Below the pieces are notes generated by a model. It searched no databases. It was given only the letters and a program-made list of their open reading frames with translations, and was not told where the DNA came from. From Anaerolineae bacterium (GTDB lineage: Bacteria > Chloroflexota > Anaerolineae > Aggregatilineales > Phototrophicaceae), in NCBI GenBank assembly GCA_013360465.1, contig JABWBO010000026.1, positions 1-64,000 on the forward strand: a stretch of 64,000 bases of DNA, read 5' to 3'. Each line of letters begins with the position of its first letter. Position 1 is the stretch's first letter. The translations under genes and the position numbers were made by a program. This document shows, in pieces, positions 35,066 to 43,769 of this stretch.

Positions 35066-35285
35066 ATGCATCTCCGTAGGATCAGAGCGATTTTGTCCGC
35101 CGTCAATGATACCCCCGCTTCAGGCGTTTGGCGCAAGCCGCATGGATCGCATGGCATCATTGTTGACTCCGTGACCTTCACCCTCAGCGCGGTCGATACG
35201 TCATTCCTGTCGGTGCTGGCGAACAGCGTCTTCGGCATCACCAACGCCGCGCTGCGAGGCGGCATCACCCCCGGCACGGTCATCC

Positions 35286-35507
35286 GACATCGGCAACGCC
35301 ATCCTGACCTTCGCTGGATTGAGCTTCCTCGGTCTCGGACCAGAACCTACCTCGCCGGAATGGGGGCGCATGGTGGCGGTCGACATCGATTGCTTCGACC
35401 AATGGTGGACCTGGCTCTTCCCCGGCATGGCAATCGCCTCGCTGGTGATCGCCTTCAAATTCATCGGCGACAGCCTGCGCGACCTGCTCGATCCGCGTAT
35501 GCGCTGA
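35286..35507 (+). pseudogene. DppC-type ABC permease, C-terminal fragment
   Basis: About 74 codons match the C-terminal end of peptide/nickel ABC permeases: AILTFAGLSFLGLGPEPTSPEWGRM, then WWTWLFPGMAIASLVIAFKFIGDSLRDLLDPRMR and a stop. No start codon, ribosome site or N-terminal permease sequence precedes it, and the frame just upstream differs. It looks like a remnant left by a deletion or rearrangement in the 35066-35710 gap, which otherwise shows no gene. Confidence 0.75.
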
Positions 35508-35627
35508 GCGCACTTTCAGGCGCAACCCCGAATCGCTAGGGGGTGATCCTGGCGACTCCACCTGTAATGAGATAAAGAACACGGCGCTGCCCTGTCGAGT
35601 GTCATATCCTCCCCTGAATCATGGGTC

Positions 35628-35633
35628 TACAAT
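35628..35633 (+). promoter_or_regulatory. Possible -10 box of the ABC exporter operon
   Basis: TACAAT lies 77 bases before the ATPase start; no convincing -35 is visible. The same box occurs before the Uma2 gene. Confidence 0.3.
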
Positions 35634-35710
35634 GAGGATGGCTGCGTGCGTCTGCCGCCACAGCGTAGACGCAGCGATGGTCCGAATTGGAAGCAGCAAG
35701 GGGGTTGCAG

Positions 35711-36574
35711 ATGACGACGCACAGCATCATCGCCCAGGATTTGACGTATGCCTATGGCGGCAATACCGCCGTCGATCACATCAGCTTCGAGGTGGGCGAA
35801 GGCGAAATCTTTGGTTATCTGGGTCCGAACGGCGCGGGAAAATCGACCACCGTCAAGATGCTGACCGGGCAGATCCGTCCTAAACATGGCAGCGCGACGC
35901 TGCTCGGCATGGATATCGTCCGCGAGACCAACCAGGTGCAGGCGTTCATCGGCGTTGCCTTCGAAACCGCCAACCTCTATGGGCAGATGAGCGCCGTCGA
36001 GAACCTCACCCTGTTTGCCCGGCTCTACGGCGTCAAGGCGGATGTCCATGCGCTGCTGGAAAAAGTCGGGCTGGAGGGGCGGGCGAAGGAGCGCGTCGAA
36101 GGCTACTCCAAAGGCATGAAGCAGCGCCTGATGGTCGCCCGCGCCCTGGTCAATCACCCCCGCATCCTCTTCCTGGATGAACCCACCGAAGGGCTTGATC
36201 CGGTCTCTGCCGAAGCCATCCGCGACCTGATCCGCGAGACGCGCGCCGGCGGGACCACCGTCTTCCTGACCACCCACGATATGGTCGAGGCGGATAAGCT
36301 GAGCGACCGGGTCGCCTTCATCAGCCAGGGCAAGATCGCCGCCATCGACACGCCGCACCGCCTCAAACAGCAGTACGGCAAGCGCCTGCTCAGGGTGGAG
36401 GTCGAAGACGGCGGCGGTCGGCTGGCAGCCCGCGAGATCACGCTGGATGCCGCCGACACCGGCGAGACGGTCAAGCGCCTGTTCGAGCGCGAGAAAGTCG
36501 TCACGGTCCACAGCGAAGAAGCGACTCTGGAGGACATCTTCATTCAAATCACGGGGCGGAGGCTGGCAGGATGA
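35711..36574 (+). CDS. ABC exporter ATP-binding protein
   Basis: A 287-residue ATPase of the drug/antibiotic or Na+ exporter type (ABC-2). Walker A GPNGAGKST is near 37-45, signature YSKGMKQRLMVARAL, Walker B ILFLDEPTEGLD, H-loop TTHDMVEA. The C-terminal extension (EVEDGGG to LEDIFIQITGR) is the domain typical of DrrA/NatA-like ATPases. ATG 35711 is preferred over an upstream frame extension. Three genes overlap by ATGA motifs, forming a tight operon. Confidence 0.92.
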   Translation: MTTHSIIAQDLTYAYGGNTAVDHISFEVGEGEIFGYLGPNGAGKSTTVKMLTGQIRPKHGSATLLGMDIVRETNQVQAFIGVAFETANLYGQMSAVENLTLFARLYGVKADVHALLEKVGLEGRAKERVEGYSKGMKQRLMVARALVNHPRILFLDEPTEGLDPVSAEAIRDLIRETRAGGTTVFLTTHDMVEADKLSDRVAFISQGKIAAIDTPHRLKQQYGKRLLRVEVEDGGGRLAAREITLDAADTGETVKRLFEREKVVTVHSEEATLEDIFIQITGRRLAG

Positions 36575-37641
36575 ACGCGCGCGTGCTGGGAGCGCTGCTC
36601 CGCAAGGACCTGACGCTCTACTTCCGCAACCGCTTCTTCGCCTACATCACCGTCGTCGGGCTGGTCGTCTACGTCGCGCTGTATATCCTGCTTCCATCGA
36701 CAGTCGATGAATCGCTCACGCTGGGGGTCTACGCGCCGACTCTGCCCGACGCCTTCATCGGTTTTCTGGGTAACAACGACATCACCATCGATCCGCAGGA
36801 GAGCGACGAGGCGCTTCAGCAGGCAGTCGCCGACTCCAAATACGCGGCGGGCGTCGTCCTGACCGGGGAAGTCATCAGCGGCATCATGCGCGGCGACGAG
36901 ACAACGGTCACGGTCTATTTCGCCTCCGACGCGCCGCAGGAGATCGTCGACGCCCTGCGCACCGTGCTGCGGTTGGCGTTCAACGCGCTGAGCTACACGC
37001 TCGGCGGCGATCCGCTGCGCCTGGAATTCAGCGAGCAGATCATCGGTCCCGATATGACCGGTCAGCAGCTCGCCCTGCGGGATCGCCTGCTTCCCCTGAT
37101 GGCGATCATGGTGCTGGTCATGGAGGTGATGGGTTTGGGCAGCCTGATCGCCGATGAGGTCGAGACCGGGACGCTGCGCGCCCTGCTCATCACGCCGGTC
37201 ACCGTGCCGGGGCTGTTCACCGGCAAGGCGATCTTCGGCTTGCTTCAGGCGTTCATTCAGTCGGCGCTCCTGCTCGGTTTGACCGGTGGGCTGACCACAG
37301 AACCGCTCCTGGTCCTGATCACCCTGCTGCTCAGCGCGCTGGTGGTGGTCGGGCTGGCGTTCCTGATCGCCTCGGCAAGTCGGGGAATGATGGGCGTGAT
37401 GGCGTGGAGCGTGCTGGTCATCATCCTCATGATGATCCCGTCTTACGGCGTGGTCTTCCCCGGCGTCGCCTCCAACTGGGCACAAATCCTCCCCTCCTAC
37501 TACATGCTCGATACCCTCCATCAGGTGGTCAATTTCGGCGCATCCTGGAACGCCGTCGGCGGCAATCTCGTGATCCTGCTGGTCGTCGGCGTCGCCCTGA
37601 TGACCGCCGGCGCGATGGTCATGGAAAGGAAAGTGCGATGA
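36571..37641 (+). CDS. ABC-2 type permease
   Basis: A 356-residue membrane protein. After the first helix (FFAYITVVGLVVYVALYILLP) comes a roughly 120-residue extracellular loop, then about five helices from LLPLMAIMVLVMEVMGLGSLIADEVETGTLRALLITPV on. This layout is typical of half of a heterodimeric ABC-2 exporter. Start overlaps the ATPase stop by four bases and its own stop overlaps the next ATG. Confidence 0.9.
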   Translation: MNARVLGALLRKDLTLYFRNRFFAYITVVGLVVYVALYILLPSTVDESLTLGVYAPTLPDAFIGFLGNNDITIDPQESDEALQQAVADSKYAAGVVLTGEVISGIMRGDETTVTVYFASDAPQEIVDALRTVLRLAFNALSYTLGGDPLRLEFSEQIIGPDMTGQQLALRDRLLPLMAIMVLVMEVMGLGSLIADEVETGTLRALLITPVTVPGLFTGKAIFGLLQAFIQSALLLGLTGGLTTEPLLVLITLLLSALVVVGLAFLIASASRGMMGVMAWSVLVIILMMIPSYGVVFPGVASNWAQILPSYYMLDTLHQVVNFGASWNAVGGNLVILLVVGVALMTAGAMVMERKVR

Positions 37642-38702
37642 GCATCCGGCGCATCGGCGCGCTGTTCGCCAAAGACCTGAAATTTGCGACACGCAACACC
37701 ATTTTCGTCTTCGCCATCGTCATGCCGCTGCTGGTATCGCCCCTGCTCGGTCTGATGTTCGGGACGATCTTTTCGGAGAAGCCGAAGCTGGGGATCGTCG
37801 ACACCGGGGGTTCGCAGCTCGCCGACGAACTGCTGGCGCTGGACTTCCTGATCGTTCAGACGTTTCCGACCGAAGCGGACCTAATGACCGCGCTGGAAGG
37901 CGGCGGCATGGAGGTTGGGCTGTCGCTGCCGGCGGAGTTCGACGCCGAGCTTCAGTCCGGCGCGCGCACCGAGCTGACGTTCTACGTGTGGGGGCAGAGC
38001 CTCGTCAGGAACCGCGCCATCGCCAGCGCCGCCATCACCGACCGGATCGTCGATCTGACCGGACGAGCGACGCCCGTCACCATCAGCCCGGTGCTGGTCG
38101 GCGATCAGGCTGCCGTACCCTGGCAGCAGCGCCTCCTGCCGCTGGTTGTCCTCATGTCGGTCATGCTCGGCGGCATCCTGGTTCCGGCGACCTCGATGGT
38201 CGAGGAGAAGCTGAAGCGCACGCTGAGCGCCGTGACCACGACACCGATGTCGATGCGCGAGGTGTTCCTGACCAAGGGCATGATGGGCGCGCTGCTGTCG
38301 GTCTTTTCGGGGTTCATCATCCTCACCCTCAACGGCGGCTGGGGTCCGAATCCGCTGCTGCTGCTGCTGGTGCTGGGGATGGGAGGGATCGCGGCGGCAT
38401 CCTTCGGCGTCCTGCTCGGTTCGCGCGTGAAAGATGTTCAGACGCTCTTCGCCATCAACAAGAGCATCGGCATCTTCATCTACGCGCCGGCGTTCATCGC
38501 CCTCTTCCCCGACACCATCCCGCAGTGGATCGCCCGGCTCTTCCCAACCTACTATATCGTGCAGCCGGTGCTGGACATCAGCCAGCGGGGCGCGGGCTTG
38601 GGCGATGTGGCAGTAGACCTGCTCGTGCTGACGGTCATCACGGCGGCGCTGATCCTCGGACTGAGCGCCGCCGCTGACCGCCTTCAGGTGCAGGTGGCTT
38701 GA
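37638..38702 (+). CDS. ABC-2 type permease
   Basis: The 354-residue second exporter half: MSIRRIGALFAKDLKFATRN, helix FVFAIVMPLLVSPLLGLMFG, a large outer loop (45-170) and five to six helices with VEEKLKRTLSAVTTTPMSMREVF between them. Start ATG 37638 overlaps the previous TGA. The cargo is unknown; the pairing with an ECF sigma locus downstream (convergent) is positional only. Confidence 0.9.
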   Translation: MSIRRIGALFAKDLKFATRNTIFVFAIVMPLLVSPLLGLMFGTIFSEKPKLGIVDTGGSQLADELLALDFLIVQTFPTEADLMTALEGGGMEVGLSLPAEFDAELQSGARTELTFYVWGQSLVRNRAIASAAITDRIVDLTGRATPVTISPVLVGDQAAVPWQQRLLPLVVLMSVMLGGILVPATSMVEEKLKRTLSAVTTTPMSMREVFLTKGMMGALLSVFSGFIILTLNGGWGPNPLLLLLVLGMGGIAAASFGVLLGSRVKDVQTLFAINKSIGIFIYAPAFIALFPDTIPQWIARLFPTYYIVQPVLDISQRGAGLGDVAVDLLVLTVITAALILGLSAAADRLQVQVA

Positions 38703-38712
38703 TGAAGGGCGC

Positions 38713-39975
38713 TTACGGGATCGCGACCGTGAACGTCCAGGGTCCGGCGAATTTCTCCTTGAAGACGTCGAACGCCTCTTCGACCGCGCGCCCGACATCG
38801 ACGCCGTCGGGCGCGCCGACGATGCTGTAGTTGAAGCCCTCGCCGCCGGCGTCCGTGACATCTACCGCAATTCCCTGGGCGCGCAGGACCTCCTCGAAGC
38901 GCTGCGCTCTGTCTGCGGTGAAGTCCATCGAGGTCTCTAGCGCAGCAGCCGTGATGGTGAACGTCGTCGGCTCCAACAGGTACGGCGCGTAGAAGGTTGC
39001 GGTCCCACACCGCCGCGTCTCGCCGGGCACGGGCAGATCCTGCATCCCCCATCCCGCCAGGAACGCCTCAGTTTCGCCCGCCGTCAGCGTCACGTCGGGC
39101 ATCCAGTCGTCAGGCGTCGGCAGATCGAAGCAGAGATCGACAACCGTCATCGACGGCGTGACCGACATCCGCTCCAGGGTCATCGTCACGCCGTTGGCTT
39201 CGACGGTCTGTGTCGGGGTCAGTTCGAGCGCCGGGATGAACGGCAGATCGAACTCGAAGACGAACGGTCCAACCTGTTCGCCGGAAACAGACCCCATCGG
39301 CAGCCTGATACCGGGAGCCGGTGTCGCCTCTTCAGCCGAGCTGCTGCCGCCGCCATAGCCGAATCCCCCCCCAGAGCCGGTCACGACCCCACCCCCTTCT
39401 GCCATCGGCGTTTCGACTTCGGGCAGAAAGCCGAGCGTCATCTCCAGGCGCATGTGCAGCACCTCCGGCGCATCATCGAAGAAGGTCACGCCATAGGAAG
39501 CGATATACTGCGCCTCGCTCAGGTCGCCGCTCCCACCCCCGCCGCCAATGCCATCCATCGTGAAACTGCCGGCGTCGTCGGTCAGCATAACGCTTTGATC
39601 CATCGGTGCGCCTTGCAGGCGTTCCGGCGGCGTCAAGCTGTAGCCGATGGCGATTCGATTGGCGTCGGCATATGCCCAGTCCAGCATCAGGGTCACATCG
39701 GCGATGGTCTGGCTGATCCCCAGCTCGGTGACCAGGTCCGCCGCCATCGCCCCCTCAATGCCCGGATCAAACACCTGAAAGCGCGCTACGGCAAACGCCG
39801 CCGCCGCCGCCAGCATCATGAAGAGGGAAGCCAGCACCAGCGACATGCTGCGCGTGGTCCGGGCGCGGCGCGGCGGTGTCAGTTCAGCTTTCATGTTTTC
39901 CCACAGAGTCATGTTGTCCGCTATCTCCTGTCTAGCGATATCTTGCAGGTACTCGCGGATACGCTGCTCATTCAT
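38713..39975 (-). CDS. Membrane-anchored putative anti-sigma/DUF4179-like protein
   Basis: A 420-residue protein just after an ECF sigma gene (two bases between stop and start). A short N-terminal cytoplasmic part (MNEQRIREYLQDIARQEIADNMTLWENMKAEL) is followed by one membrane helix (MSLVLASLFMMLAAAAAFAVARF) and a long outer region. A Gly/Ser-rich low-complexity stretch (GGGVVTGSGGGFGYGGGSSS) sits around 205-235. This is the layout of DUF4179-type anti-sigma or sensing proteins. No zinc finger is seen. GGGAGG precedes ATG 39975. Confidence 0.75.
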   Translation of the reverse strand: MNEQRIREYLQDIARQEIADNMTLWENMKAELTPPRRARTTRSMSLVLASLFMMLAAAAAFAVARFQVFDPGIEGAMAADLVTELGISQTIADVTLMLDWAYADANRIAIGYSLTPPERLQGAPMDQSVMLTDDAGSFTMDGIGGGGGSGDLSEAQYIASYGVTFFDDAPEVLHMRLEMTLGFLPEVETPMAEGGGVVTGSGGGFGYGGGSSSAEEATPAPGIRLPMGSVSGEQVGPFVFEFDLPFIPALELTPTQTVEANGVTMTLERMSVTPSMTVVDLCFDLPTPDDWMPDVTLTAGETEAFLAGWGMQDLPVPGETRRCGTATFYAPYLLEPTTFTITAAALETSMDFTADRAQRFEEVLRAQGIAVDVTDAGGEGFNYSIVGAPDGVDVGRAVEEAFDVFKEKFAGPWTFTVAIP

Positions 39976-39977
39976 CT

Positions 39978-40532
39978 TCAGCCCTCCCCTGTCCATCTCT
40001 GAAGCAGTCCGCGAAGCTGTTTGCGGGCGGCGTGCAGACGCCACTTGATCGTTCCAGTCGGAACTGCCAGCAAATCAGACATCTCCATCTCGCTCAGGTC
40101 GAGGTAATAGCGCATGACGATGGCGGCGCGCTGTTCCGGCGAAAGCGCCAGCAGCGCGCGGCGCACCGTCTCCCGCAGTTCCGATGCCTCCACTTCGTCC
40201 TGTGGATCGGGCGCATCGGCGTTGAGCAGCATATCCCAGTCGGGCGCATCGTCCGCCAGCGGCATCTGCCGCCCGGCGCGCCGGGCAGCCTGCACCGCCT
40301 CGTTGACGACGATACGCAAAAAATAGGGCGCAAACGGGCGGCGCACGTCGAAGCGCTCTATGGAGCGGTAAACGCGCAGATACGCCGCCTGCACCACGTC
40401 TTCAGCCAGCGCCCGGTCGTGGGTGATGAGGTAAGCGGTGCGCACCGCCTGCACCTGGTATTTCTGAACCAGCGCCTCTAGCCCCCCGATGTCGCCGCTC
40501 TTGAGCTGCTTTATGGACTGGAGATCCTCCAA
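39978..40532 (-). CDS. ECF-type RNA polymerase sigma factor
   Basis: A 184-residue sigma-70 family (ECF) factor. Region 2 spans about 20-90 (ALAEDVVQAAYLRVYRSIERFD) and region 4 about 125-180 (LLALSPEQRAAIVMRYYLDLSEMEMSDLLAVPTGTIKWRLHAARKQL). Translation starts at TTG 40532, seven bases after AGGAGG. It is coupled to the downstream membrane protein, which probably holds it inactive until a signal arrives. Confidence 0.92.
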   Translation of the reverse strand: MEDLQSIKQLKSGDIGGLEALVQKYQVQAVRTAYLITHDRALAEDVVQAAYLRVYRSIERFDVRRPFAPYFLRIVVNEAVQAARRAGRQMPLADDAPDWDMLLNADAPDPQDEVEASELRETVRRALLALSPEQRAAIVMRYYLDLSEMEMSDLLAVPTGTIKWRLHAARKQLRGLLQRWTGEG

Positions 40533-40826
40533 AATCCATCCTCCTCGTGAGTACTCACATCCGATCTATCGGGGCAGGACGGTGGAGGTTTGAATCTGCG
40601 AGGATGACGCCGGAGTTTTCCAAGACTGCGCTCTACGTCCCCAGCGCGGAATCGGCGATCAGACCGAGGCGCAACGTCAGCAGCAGCGGGACGTGCAGGT
40701 GTACCCGTCCTGCACTGCGCAGGCGATACGCCATGACCACGACCCGCAGCGCTGCCGCCAGGGCAGCCGATTCTCGGCTCAGGTCGGGGGAGGTTTCGGT
40801 TATTTTCGCCTGGCAGTGTCGGCGTC
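40533..40826. other. Intergenic region, no clear gene
   Basis: Between the sigma gene and hutH I see no gene with convincing coding signals. A short minus-strand frame around 40630-40790 has a hydrophobic end (HVPLLLTLRLGLIADSALGT) but no ribosome site or recognisable domain. Confidence 0.4.
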
Positions 40827-42389
40827 TCAGCCGGCGTCGCCCAGTCGGTGGGCGTCCACGATCTGACCCGCTCGGACCAGCTTCTCCATCGTCCGCATGT
40901 GCGGGTACATCACCGTGTCGCGGGCGATGAACGGTACGCTGCGGCGGATCAGTTCGTAGACCGGCGCGGTCCCCTTCCCCAGGCGGGTGTCTCGCCCCAT
41001 CACCTCGCGCCGGAAGTCGATGCCCTGCGCCGCCGCCATCAGCTCCAGCGCCAGGATGCGCTCCACGTTGTCATGGATGCGCCGCGCCTTGACCGCCGCC
41101 GTCGCCCCCATGCTGACGTGATCCTCGACATTGGCGCTGGTCGGGATGGTATCGACGCTGGCGGGGTGCGCCAGAATCTTGCTCTCGGTCGCCAGCGCCG
41201 CCGCCGTGTACTGCACGATCATGAAACCGCTGTTCAGTCCACCGTCAGGGGTTAGAAATGCCGGCAGCGTGCCGACGTTGCTCGCTTCGTCGATCAGCCG
41301 CATGATCCGCCGCTCGCTGATGTTGCCCAGCTCGCTCATCGCCAGACCCAGATAATCCAGGCAGATCGCCAGCGGCTCACCGTGAAAATTGCCGCCGCTG
41401 ATCACATCGATGTGCCCCGTCGCCTCGTCGATGAAGATCAGCGGGTTGTCGGTGACGGCGTTCAGTTCGATCTCGAAGACCCAGCGGGCATAGGCGATGG
41501 CGTCGCGTACCGCGCCGTGTACCTGAGGGATGCAGCGCAGCGTATAGGCATCCTGGACGTTGGTCGGGTCATAGCCGCGCGTGAACTGACTGCCTTCGAG
41601 GATGGCGCGCAAATCGGCGGCGCAGTCCACCTGACGTGGGAAGGGGCGCAGCGCGTGCAGCCGGGCGTCGAACGCCATTGGCGTGCCGTGCAGCGCCTCC
41701 AGCGACAGGCAGGCGGCGAGGTCACCGGTGGCGTAGAGCATTTCGGCGCGGTGCGTCTCCAGCACGCCAAGCGCGCACATGATGGTCGTGCCGTTGGTCA
41801 GCGCCAGTCCTTCTTTTGCCGCCAGGGCGACCGGCGACAGACCGGCGCGGCGCATCGCCTCCGCGCCGCTCAGCACGACGCCGCGATATTCCGCCTCGCC
41901 TTCGCCGATCAGCGGCAGCGCCATGTGCGCCAGTGGGGCGAGATCGCCCGATGCGCCGAGCGACCCCTTTTCCGGGATGACCGGATGCACCCCCCGGTTG
42001 AGCATCGCCAGCAGCAGTTCCAGCGTCTCCAGACGGATGCCGCTGTGTCCTTTCGCCAGCGTGTTGGCGCGGATCAGCATGATCGCCCGCACCGTCTCGG
42101 TGTCCAGCGGCGCGCCCACCCCGACGGCGTGGCTGACCAGGATGTTGTACTGAAGCTGTTCGACCTGATCGGGCGGGATCACCCGGTCCTTGAACGCGCC
42201 GAAGCCGGTGGTGATGCCGTAGGCGACCGCGCCGTCGTCGATCAGCCGGCGCACGGCGTCGGCGGCGCGGCGCACTGCTCCTTTCGCCGCGGCGCTCAGC
42301 ACGACTTCCAGGGTCCCCGGTTCGGCGTGGGCGGCGGCGATCACGTCATCGAAGGTCAGCGATCCGCCATCGATCACCAGCTGTGCCAT
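40827..42389 (-). CDS. hutH: Histidine ammonia-lyase
   Basis: Removes ammonia from histidine to give urocanate, the first step of histidine use. The 520-residue protein has the MIO-forming Ala146-Ser147-Gly148 in GSLGASGDLAPLAHMALP, plus VGVGAPLDTE and QDAYTLRCIPQVHG motifs. Length is normal. It is the last gene of the hut set; its start lies 16 bases inside hutI, so translation is coupled. The operon order on this strand is hutG, hutU, (foreign gene), hutI, hutH. Confidence 0.94.
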   Translation of the reverse strand: MAQLVIDGGSLTFDDVIAAAHAEPGTLEVVLSAAAKGAVRRAADAVRRLIDDGAVAYGITTGFGAFKDRVIPPDQVEQLQYNILVSHAVGVGAPLDTETVRAIMLIRANTLAKGHSGIRLETLELLLAMLNRGVHPVIPEKGSLGASGDLAPLAHMALPLIGEGEAEYRGVVLSGAEAMRRAGLSPVALAAKEGLALTNGTTIMCALGVLETHRAEMLYATGDLAACLSLEALHGTPMAFDARLHALRPFPRQVDCAADLRAILEGSQFTRGYDPTNVQDAYTLRCIPQVHGAVRDAIAYARWVFEIELNAVTDNPLIFIDEATGHIDVISGGNFHGEPLAICLDYLGLAMSELGNISERRIMRLIDEASNVGTLPAFLTPDGGLNSGFMIVQYTAAALATESKILAHPASVDTIPTSANVEDHVSMGATAAVKARRIHDNVERILALELMAAAQGIDFRREVMGRDTRLGKGTAPVYELIRRSVPFIARDTVMYPHMRTMEKLVRAGQIVDAHRLGDAG

Positions 42390-43654
42390 AGCAGCGCTCC
42401 TTTGGCGCCGACGCGCCAGATCGGGTTGCCCCCAAATTCATAGGCGGCGGCGCGATAGTCGGGTTCGTTGAGGATGAGCAGGTCCGCCTGCTTGCCGACC
42501 TCGATGGAGCCGATCCGCCCGCCCATGCCGATGGCATAAGCGGCGTTCAGGGTGACGGCGTTCAGCGCTTCGGCGGGCGTCAGCTTCTGGTAGCGGCAGG
42601 CAATCGCCATCGTCATCGGGATGCTGGTGGTCGGAGCGCTGCCGGGGTTATAGTCGGTCGCCAGCGCCAGGATGCCGCCGGCGTCGATCAGGCGGCGCGC
42701 ACTGCCGTAGTGATGGCTCCCCAGGTTGAAATTGACCGCCGGCAGCATGATGCCGACGGTCTTCGAAGCCGCCAGCCGCTCCAGTTCGTGGTCCGGCGTC
42801 ACGTCCAGGTGATCGACCGAGACGGCATCCAGCGCGACCGCCATCGGCACGCCGCCCAGATTGACGAACTCATCGACATGCGCCTTCGCCGCCATGCCGA
42901 GCGCCTGCCCGGCTTGCAGGATGCGCCGCGCCTGATCGACATCGAAGACGCCCTGCTCGCAGAAGACATCGACGAACAGCGGCGTCCCCTGGCGGGCGAA
43001 CCACGAAGCGGCGTACCAGGCGCGCACGGCGGGCAGCATGACCTCGATGACATGGCGGGTGTAGGACTCGGCATCCGGGAATTCCGGCGGGACGGCATGC
43101 GCGCCCAGAAAGGTCGGCAGCAGGCGCATGGGGTAGCGCTCGGCAGCCCAGTCGATGACCTCCAACAGGCGCACCTCGGTCTCGACATCCAGCCCGTAGC
43201 CGGTCTTGATCTCGGCGGTGGTCGTGCCGGTCTGCATCATCCGCTCGATGCGTTCCAGCAGCGTCTCACGCAGATCGTCCAGTGAGGCGGCGCGGGTGGC
43301 GCGCATGGTCTTGCGGATGCCGCCGCCCGCCGCCATGATCTCCATGTAGGTCGCGCCGCTCAGCCGCATTTCGAACTCGTCCAGGCGGTTGCCGGCGAAG
43401 ATGGCGTGCGTGTGGCAGTCCACAAAGCCGGGGATGACCGCCCGCCTCCGGCAGTCCTCATGATTCTCGCTGCGATAGATGCGCAGCAGGTCCTCGCTCT
43501 TCCCGACGGCAACGATCACGCCGTCCTGGGCGGCGAGCGCCGCGCCCTCGATAATGCCGAGATCGCGCATCGCTGCGCCGCGCTTCGGCGCGCCTGAGCC
43601 GGCGCAGGTCACCAGCTGGGTGATATTGGTGAGCAGTAAATCGACTGATTCCAT
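42374..43654 (-). CDS. hutI: Imidazolonepropionase
   Basis: A 426-residue amidohydrolase that opens the imidazolonepropionate ring to N-formimidoylglutamate. Metal and substrate motifs are present: FVDCHTHAIFAGNR, TTTAEIKTGYGLDVETE, AHVDEFVNLGG and ALATDYNPGSAPT. ATG 43654 gives the usual N-terminus; the open frame beyond it runs into the AT-rich upstream gap and is not coding. No strong ribosome site is seen. The upstream neighbour on the other strand is the CpaE-TIR gene. Confidence 0.94.
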   Translation of the reverse strand: MESVDLLLTNITQLVTCAGSGAPKRGAAMRDLGIIEGAALAAQDGVIVAVGKSEDLLRIYRSENHEDCRRRAVIPGFVDCHTHAIFAGNRLDEFEMRLSGATYMEIMAAGGGIRKTMRATRAASLDDLRETLLERIERMMQTGTTTAEIKTGYGLDVETEVRLLEVIDWAAERYPMRLLPTFLGAHAVPPEFPDAESYTRHVIEVMLPAVRAWYAASWFARQGTPLFVDVFCEQGVFDVDQARRILQAGQALGMAAKAHVDEFVNLGGVPMAVALDAVSVDHLDVTPDHELERLAASKTVGIMLPAVNFNLGSHHYGSARRLIDAGGILALATDYNPGSAPTTSIPMTMAIACRYQKLTPAEALNAVTLNAAYAIGMGGRIGSIEVGKQADLLILNEPDYRAAAYEFGGNPIWRVGAKGALLWHSW

Positions 43655-43769
43655 AAGCGATACTTTCAACCTTTCCTGCCCTGATTTTAGCCCTTCATCA
43701 TCGCGATGCGATATATTCAACAAATATCCAATCGAATTGCATAATCTTACCTCTGGGGAGTTGAGCAAT

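Noticed and set aside
35178-35540. Possible coding start upstream of the DppC fragment (SFLSVLANSVFGITNAAL)
   Set aside because: It is hydrophobic, but in a different frame from the recognisable permease tail, and I could not match it to any family or find a ribosome site.
40630-40790. Short minus-strand frame with a hydrophobic end between the sigma gene and hutH
   Set aside because: No domain and no ribosome site; the length is within chance for this GC content.
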